DNA from: Mycobacterium sp. E796
GTDB lineage: Bacteria; Actinomycetota; Actinomycetes; Mycobacteriales; Mycobacteriaceae
DNA: 38,666 nucleotides
Assembly: GCF_001672815.1 (NCBI RefSeq)
Contig: NZ_LZKK01000056.1
Coordinates: 1-38,666, forward strand
Direction: 5' to 3'
The position numbers were made by a program, and so were the translations under genes. The first letter of the stretch is position 1; each line of letters begins with the position of its first letter. Under the pieces are notes generated by a model. The model searched no databases. It was not told where the DNA came from and saw only the letters and a list, made by a program, of their open reading frames with translations. This document shows, piece after piece, positions 34,669 through 38,666 of this stretch.

Positions 34669-34918
34669 GCCAACCCAAGCCAAGCTGAACGGCGCTCGGA
34701 CTGCTCTCCAAATACATTGGTGCCGTTGCTTTTCCGGTGGCCCGGGATGAACATCGGGCCTGAACTGTAATCGGTAGGGTGCGTGCCGAACGCCGACCGT
34801 GCCGGAAGAAGTGACTTAGGGTCCTCTGATACCCAAGTTCGCATTTATCAGGTCGGCCATCTCGTCGAAGCCTGCGGGAGCCGTGCTTGGTAGGCGCCGC
34901 TTTCGATGCGCTTGAGGC
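34669..34918. other. Intergenic region with a possible gene remnant
   Basis: This 250-base gap lies between the PNPOx-like gene and the convergent MBL-fold gene. On the minus strand 34884-34816 an open stretch reads TAPAGFDEMADLINANLGIR, then Gly-Pro and a stop, which looks like a natural protein C-terminus. No matching start or upstream coding sequence is present. It could be a remnant of a deleted gene or chance. Confidence 0.3.
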
Positions 34919-35611
34919 TTAGTTGGGCGGGGCGATCGAATCGAGGCGACGGCGGACGTCCGCCGCGTGCACGTTCGGCCCACCGTGGCCGACGAACAGT
35001 TCCCGCGGGTCGTGTTCTAGCACCTGATCAAGTCCCCGACGGACGCCGGCGACGTCCTCGGCGAAAAAGTGCCGTACAGGGTGGTGTGGTCGAATACGGG
35101 CGAAGGCGAAGCCTCCGCGGACCAGGTCACCGACTATGGCGTCGCCGTCGTCGAGCAGCACGACGCAGGATCCGCCGGTGTGACCCGGAACCGGCACCAT
35201 CACGGCACCGATTCCGTACGCGTCCAGCCGCAACGACTCTCGAACCAAAACCTGCGGGCACGCCCCGGCGAACGTCATGCGGGTAATGACGGGCCGCAAG
35301 ATCCGTCCGGGAAAACCGGTAACCGGTAACTGTTCGTTGACGCCACGTTCAAGCAAACCCGCGTCGTCGGCGCCGATGGCGATCGGCACCCCGGCGTGCG
35401 CGACGGCATTTACACTGCCGGCGTGATCGGTATGCCCGTGCGTCAGCACCACCAAGGACAGATCAGACGGCGCGATGCCGTGCTGGCGTAGCGAGTTGAG
35501 CAGCTTTTCCTCTTCACCCGGCTTGCCGGCATCGACCAGGACAGGCCGGTCACCGAGTAGGAGGTAGGCGTTGCTGATCGACAGCGGCAGCGGCACGATG
35601 CGGACGGTCAT
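34919..35611 (-). CDS. Metallo-beta-lactamase-fold hydrolase
   Basis: This 230-residue protein has the zinc-binding motif THGHTDHAG (residues about 66-74), the second histidine in VPVPGHTGGS and the bridging Asp in DAIVGDLV; GHGGPN supplies the last ligand. This is the glyoxalase-II-like branch; the substrate is unknown. The ATG at 35611 follows AGAGGGGAACCC, a good ribosome site. Reading further to 35743 adds unconserved sequence. It stands alone; the 240 bases upstream, before the TetR gene end, show no supported feature. Confidence 0.87.
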   Translation of the reverse strand: MTVRIVPLPLSISNAYLLLGDRPVLVDAGKPGEEEKLLNSLRQHGIAPSDLSLVVLTHGHTDHAGSVNAVAHAGVPIAIGADDAGLLERGVNEQLPVTGFPGRILRPVITRMTFAGACPQVLVRESLRLDAYGIGAVMVPVPGHTGGSCVVLLDDGDAIVGDLVRGGFAFARIRPHHPVRHFFAEDVAGVRRGLDQVLEHDPRELFVGHGGPNVHAADVRRRLDSIAPPN

Positions 35612-35851
35612 GGGTTCCCCTCTGAACATGTTGCTCAGTGTCGGGTGGCAGGGGCAATATCGCGACGGCCGACCCGCCGCCATCTCAGCCCGTTGGGCGT
35701 GCGCGAAACTAACCGTGCCTCCCCGCGGACTCCATCCAACCATGGTGCGGACAGGGTTTCAGGGGCTCAGCCGAGCTTCGCATCTGGGGCTGCGCGCTAC
35801 CGAGCTACATTCGGCGAGACCGATTCAGGTGATGAAGCCGCGCAGCGGCGA

Positions 35852-36427
35852 TCATGCGCGGCCGGAAAGGCCGGCCGCGGCCCGGATCTCCCGGCGCGCC
35901 GCGGCCCGGTCGGTATCGGGAAATATGTAGTGGCTCAACGCGGTTCGCGCGACCGCACCCGCAAGGTCGCGGGCATCCACCGTTGTGGCGAAGGCCCCCT
36001 CGCGGGCGCAGCGCCGAAAGACCGCCGTCAACCCGTCGGCCAGCATCGGCAACGCCTGGGCCATCTGGTCGTGGGCGAACGTCGGCTCGAGGTCGAGCAG
36101 CCGTCCGGGCGGTTGCGCCTCGACGAAGGTCGCAACGACGTCGACCGCGGCCTCCAGGCGCGCGAGTCCGACGACCCCGGACATCGCGGCGTCCATCGCG
36201 TCGTTGAAGCGGCGGCGCTCGCGCTTACCCAGCGCGTCGATGAGTTCTTCCTTGGACGTGAAGTAGCGGTAAATGGTGGGCCGCGAAACTCCGGCCAGGG
36301 TCGCCACATCCGAGAGCGACATCCTGCGGGCGCCCGTCCGAAATACCAGTCGCTGCGCGGCGTCGAGGATCCGATCGGACAGGTCCGCCGCGGCGACCCC
36401 TACAGCTTGCCGAGCTCGCGCAGCCAT
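35852..36427 (-). CDS. TetR-family transcriptional regulator
   Basis: This 191-residue protein has an N-terminal TetR helix-turn-helix (about 18-65: RILDAAQRLVFRTGARRMS, then VATLAGVSRPTIYRYFTSKEEL) and a variable ligand-binding helical domain. The gene begins inside the end of the upstream epimerase gene (28-base overlap), so the two are probably one operon. The divergent short-chain dehydrogenase gene beyond makes a natural target set. The effector is unknown. Confidence 0.87.
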   Translation of the reverse strand: MAARARQAVGVAAADLSDRILDAAQRLVFRTGARRMSLSDVATLAGVSRPTIYRYFTSKEELIDALGKRERRRFNDAMDAAMSGVVGLARLEAAVDVVATFVEAQPPGRLLDLEPTFAHDQMAQALPMLADGLTAVFRRCAREGAFATTVDARDLAGAVARTALSHYIFPDTDRAAARREIRAAAGLSGRA

Positions 36428-37389
36428 GAGATCAGCAGCCTTAGGCCGTCATCGAAGGACATGGGCGCGTAGCCGAGGCGCCGGGTCGTGAGGTTGTCGG
36501 TCGCCCTGGGCTTGCGTTCGGTCTTGGCCGCGGCCTCCGCGATCGCCATCAGGGTGGGCCCGAACTCGGCGGTCAGCGCCTCGGGGTCGCTGCGGTAGTC
36601 GAGATCCTCGACGCGGTGGTCGATTCCGGCGATCTCGCAGGCGCGGTTGATGCCGCCGGCGGTGCTGAAGGTGTCCTCGGGACGGCCGACCAACAGGTAG
36701 CGCTCCCCGGCCACCCCCTTGTCCAGCGCGGCGATCGAGCCCCTCGCGACGTCAGCCCCCGCCACCCACGTCACGGGAAAAGCCAGATAGCGCTTGATCT
36801 TTCCGCGCATGCCGGCCAGCAGCACCCGGTTGAAGCTGGTGCGGTGCAGGGCCCGCGCCACGACCAGGCCGGGGCCGAAGATCGCGCCCGGGTGGCACGT
36901 CAGCACGTCGTCGCCGGCGGCAGCGCGCCGGTGCGCTTCGAGGAAGGCGGCGAGCTTGGTGACGGTGTACGGGTCGCGCGGGGGCTTCTTCAGGACGGGC
37001 GCCTCCTCGAAGTCGACGCCGGTGCTCAGGTCGAGGAAGGTGGCGGTGCTCAGGGCCACCACCCGGCGCATGCCGTGGGCCTTGGCCGCGTCCAGGACAT
37101 GCGTGGTGCCGACCGTGTTGACGGCCTTGAAGTCCTCGAGGTCCTGGCTCGCGCCGCCCAGCAGCGCGGCGCAGTGAATGGCCGCCTCGGCGCCCTTCGA
37201 CGCGGCCAGCACGTCGTCGGCGTCGGTGATGTCGCCCTTGACCAGTTCCACGCCGATCCCGGCCAGCGCCGCGGCGTCGTCGGGTTCGCGCACCAGCGCG
37301 CGGACGTGGTCGCCCCGCTCGATCAGCTGCTGGCACACGTTGCCGCCGGTCTGCCCGGTTGCGCCGGTGACGAAGATCGTGCTGGCCAT
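36400..37389 (-). CDS. NAD(P)-dependent epimerase / 3β-HSD-like short-chain dehydrogenase (extended)
   Basis: This 329-residue extended SDR has the nucleotide motif VTGATGQTGGNV (GxxGxxG, residues 8-19), a mid Asp (KGDITDADD) and the catalytic pair in DPYTVTKLAAF (Tyr, Lys). The sequence resembles NAD-dependent epimerase/dehydratase and 3β-hydroxysteroid dehydrogenase relatives; the substrate is unknown. The ATG at 37389 has GGAGGGCCGCC just before it. Divergent from the SDR at 37475, sharing an 85-base regulatory region, and overlapping the TetR gene downstream. Confidence 0.86.
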   Translation of the reverse strand: MASTIFVTGATGQTGGNVCQQLIERGDHVRALVREPDDAAALAGIGVELVKGDITDADDVLAASKGAEAAIHCAALLGGASQDLEDFKAVNTVGTTHVLDAAKAHGMRRVVALSTATFLDLSTGVDFEEAPVLKKPPRDPYTVTKLAAFLEAHRRAAAGDDVLTCHPGAIFGPGLVVARALHRTSFNRVLLAGMRGKIKRYLAFPVTWVAGADVARGSIAALDKGVAGERYLLVGRPEDTFSTAGGINRACEIAGIDHRVEDLDYRSDPEALTAEFGPTLMAIAEAAAKTERKPRATDNLTTRRLGYAPMSFDDGLRLLISWLRELGKL

Positions 37390-37474
37390 GGCGGCCCTCC
37401 GGGGTTAGTTACATATCGGACAGATACGGTAATGACTGTAAACCTTGACGTCGGTTTGTTCTATATTCAGCTGC
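37390..37474. promoter_or_regulatory. Divergent promoter/operator region
   Basis: This 85-base region lies between the epimerase and SDR start codons. TATATT (37462-37467) lies 7 bases before the SDR ATG, consistent with a leaderless transcript. AAACC/GGTTT (37440-37457) is a short inverted repeat, and ATATCGGACAGATACGG contains a near direct repeat. One of these may bind the TetR protein encoded at 35852-36427. Confidence 0.4.
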
Positions 37475-38287
37475 ATGACACTCGACCCCTCCAGCGTCCT
37501 CCTGACCGACCGCGTCGCGGTCGTCACCGGCGGCGGCGCGGGCATCGGTCGCGGCATCGCACGGGGCCTGACGGCCTTCGGCGCCCGCGTCGCGATCTGG
37601 GAACGCAACCCCGAATCGTGCGCGTCGGCCGCCGAGGAGATGGGGGCGCTGGGCCTCACCGTCGACGTCCGCGACAGCGCCGCGGTGGATGCCGCGCTGG
37701 CGCAGACCTCCGCGGAACTGGGGACGGTGACCATCCTGGTCAACAACGCCGGCGGGGTGTTCTGGTCGGGGGTCCTCGACACCAGCGAGAACGGTTGGGA
37801 CGCGCTGTACAAGGCCAACCTGCGCCATGTCTACCTGTGCACCCAGCGGGTGGCGCGCGTCCTGGTGGAGCAGAAGCTGCCGGGCAGCGTCATCAGCGTC
37901 ACCTCGATCGAAGGTGTGCGCGCCGCACCGGGTTACGCGACTTATGCGGCGGCGAAGGCCGGTGTGATCAACTACACCAAGACCGCCGCGTTGGAGCTCG
38001 CGCCGCACGGCATTCGGGTCAACGCGCTGGCCCCCGACATCACCCTGACCGAAGGCATCAGAGCGATCGCCCCGCCCGGATCCGAGGAGCGATTCGGCCT
38101 CACCGTCCCGATGGGGCGGGCCGGCCATGTCGACGAAATGGCGGGCGCGGCAGTCTTCCTCGCCTCGGAGGCGTCCCGCTACATCACCGGGCAGACGATC
38201 CACGTCGACGGCGGCACCCACGCCGCCAGCGGCTGGTATCACCATCCGCAAACCGGCGCGTACGCGCTCGGTCCGACGAGCGGCTGA
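37475..38287 (+). CDS. Short-chain dehydrogenase/reductase (classical)
   Basis: This 270-residue classical SDR has the cofactor motif VVTGGGAGIGRG (residues 19-30), NNAGG, catalytic Ser in SVTSIEGV, YATYAAAK with Tyr/Lys, and the C-terminal [20 protein letters not shown] block. It oxidises or reduces an alcohol/ketone with NAD(P); the substrate is unknown. The same [13 protein letters not shown] block occurs in the partial SDR at the window's right edge. The ATG at 37475 has no ribosome site but sits 7 bases past a -10, suggesting a leaderless message. Confidence 0.87.
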   Translation: MTLDPSSVLLTDRVAVVTGGGAGIGRGIARGLTAFGARVAIWERNPESCASAAEEMGALGLTVDVRDSAAVDAALAQTSAELGTVTILVNNAGGVFWSGVLDTSENGWDALYKANLRHVYLCTQRVARVLVEQKLPGSVISVTSIEGVRAAPGYATYAAAKAGVINYTKTAALELAPHGIRVNALAPDITLTEGIRAIAPPGSEERFGLTVPMGRAGHVDEMAGAAVFLASEASRYITGQTIHVDGGTHAASGWYHHPQTGAYALGPTSG

Positions 38288-38326
38288 GCACCCGTCGCGA
38301 CAACGGCGGGGCGAAGAGGAGTCGAC

Positions 38327-38666
38327 ATGGACGTGAACAACACCGGCGGCATGGCCTGGCTTCGCCGTTGCGCGGAGCAAACCTGTGCGACAGTGGCGCT
38401 ATGGCATTCGATGAGTTGTCCACATTTCGCGGCACCCCGCCGTGGCGTGATCCGCTCACTATGTCGTTTGGGCTGCACCGCAGGCTGTTGCTGTTGCGGT
38501 TTCGCTGGCACGAGAAAGCCGCGCAGCGAAACGCTAAGCGCCGGTGTCCAGGCCGGCGTGCGCCGACATCCCGCCGTCGATCGAGAACATCTGCCCGGTG
38601 ATGTAGCGGGACGCCTCCGAGGCGAGGAAGACGACGAGGTTTGCGACGTCTTGCGGTTCGCCGAGG
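38327..38666 (+). other. Open frame with strong ribosome site, doubtful gene
   Basis: An ATG at 38327 follows AAGAGGAGTCGAC, a near-ideal ribosome site, 39 bases after the SDR stop. The frame (MDVNNTGGMAWLRRCAEQ...) stays open to the window end, but its second half is antisense to the SDR at 38534-38666 and very rich in Cys and Arg, unlike a real protein. Either only the first part is real (a short or frameshifted gene) or the site is a coincidence. Confidence 0.25.
38534..38666 (-). CDS. Short-chain dehydrogenase, C-terminal part (runs off the window)
   Basis: The last 43 residues of a classical SDR enter from the right edge: [20 protein letters not shown], then [20 protein letters not shown] and TGA-stop context, matching the usual C-terminal FLAS...YITGQ...DGG signature. 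It is convergent with the SDR at 37475 and shares its [13 protein letters not shown] sequence exactly, so the two may be related paralogues. N-terminal cofactor and catalytic motifs lie outside the window. Confidence 0.85.
   Translation of the reverse strand, partial: LGEPQDVANLVVFLASEASRYITGQMFSIDGGMSAHAGLDTGA

Noticed and set aside
36616..38601. Long plus-strand open frame across epimerase and SDR
   Set aside because: No domain and composition of an antisense frame; real genes on both strands are clear.

Overview
The window is GC-rich actinobacterial chromosome. Its gene order matches the Mycobacterium tuberculosis Rv1266c-Rv1287 neighbourhood as I remember it, with changes typical of a slow-growing non-tuberculous Mycobacterium. 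No mobile element, phage, CRISPR array, tRNA or rRNA gene was seen.

Region A (1-7004) is a kinase/regulator/secreted-protein block, read mostly leftward. It holds two PknH-type Ser/Thr kinase genes. The first is broken: its kinase half lies on the minus strand, and its proline-rich linker and transmembrane segment lie on the plus strand, meeting near position 310. The second is frameshifted just after its transmembrane segment, and a SAM methyltransferase is translationally coupled to it. Next come a secreted C39-like protein, a small secreted DUF732 protein, EmbR (SARP plus FHA domain, the known PknH substrate in M. tuberculosis) and a second secreted C39-like protein. The three secreted-protein genes share one promoter layout: heptamers at exact 11-bp spacing, 8 bp, then GAA(C/G)CT. 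This is the textbook SARP operator geometry, so a local EmbR regulon is the most interesting hypothesis here.

Region B (7005-19543) holds a heterodimeric-type ABC exporter pair, the lipoproteins LprB and LprC, a SixA-like phosphatase, an HNH/DUF222 (13E12-type) protein, a small four-helix membrane protein, an SbcD/SbcC-like nuclease pair and an alpha/beta hydrolase.

Region C (19530-29494) holds the oppBCDA oligopeptide importer, the beta-carbonic anhydrase canA, a PaaI-type thioesterase, and the sulfate-activation operon cysD-cysNC followed by an Rrf2 regulator. The cysD leader carries overlapping inverted repeats that look like an operator.

Region D (29491-38666) is accessory metabolism and regulation: two VOC proteins, an LLM-type F420-dependent oxidoreductase, an unusual RCK-channel-RCK potassium channel, a ketosteroid-isomerase-like protein and a Nudix hydrolase with overlapping divergent start codons, a PNPOx-like protein, an MBL-fold hydrolase, a TetR/epimerase pair divergent from a short-chain dehydrogenase, and the 3' end of another dehydrogenase. 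Three palindromic elements punctuate gene ends in regions C and D.
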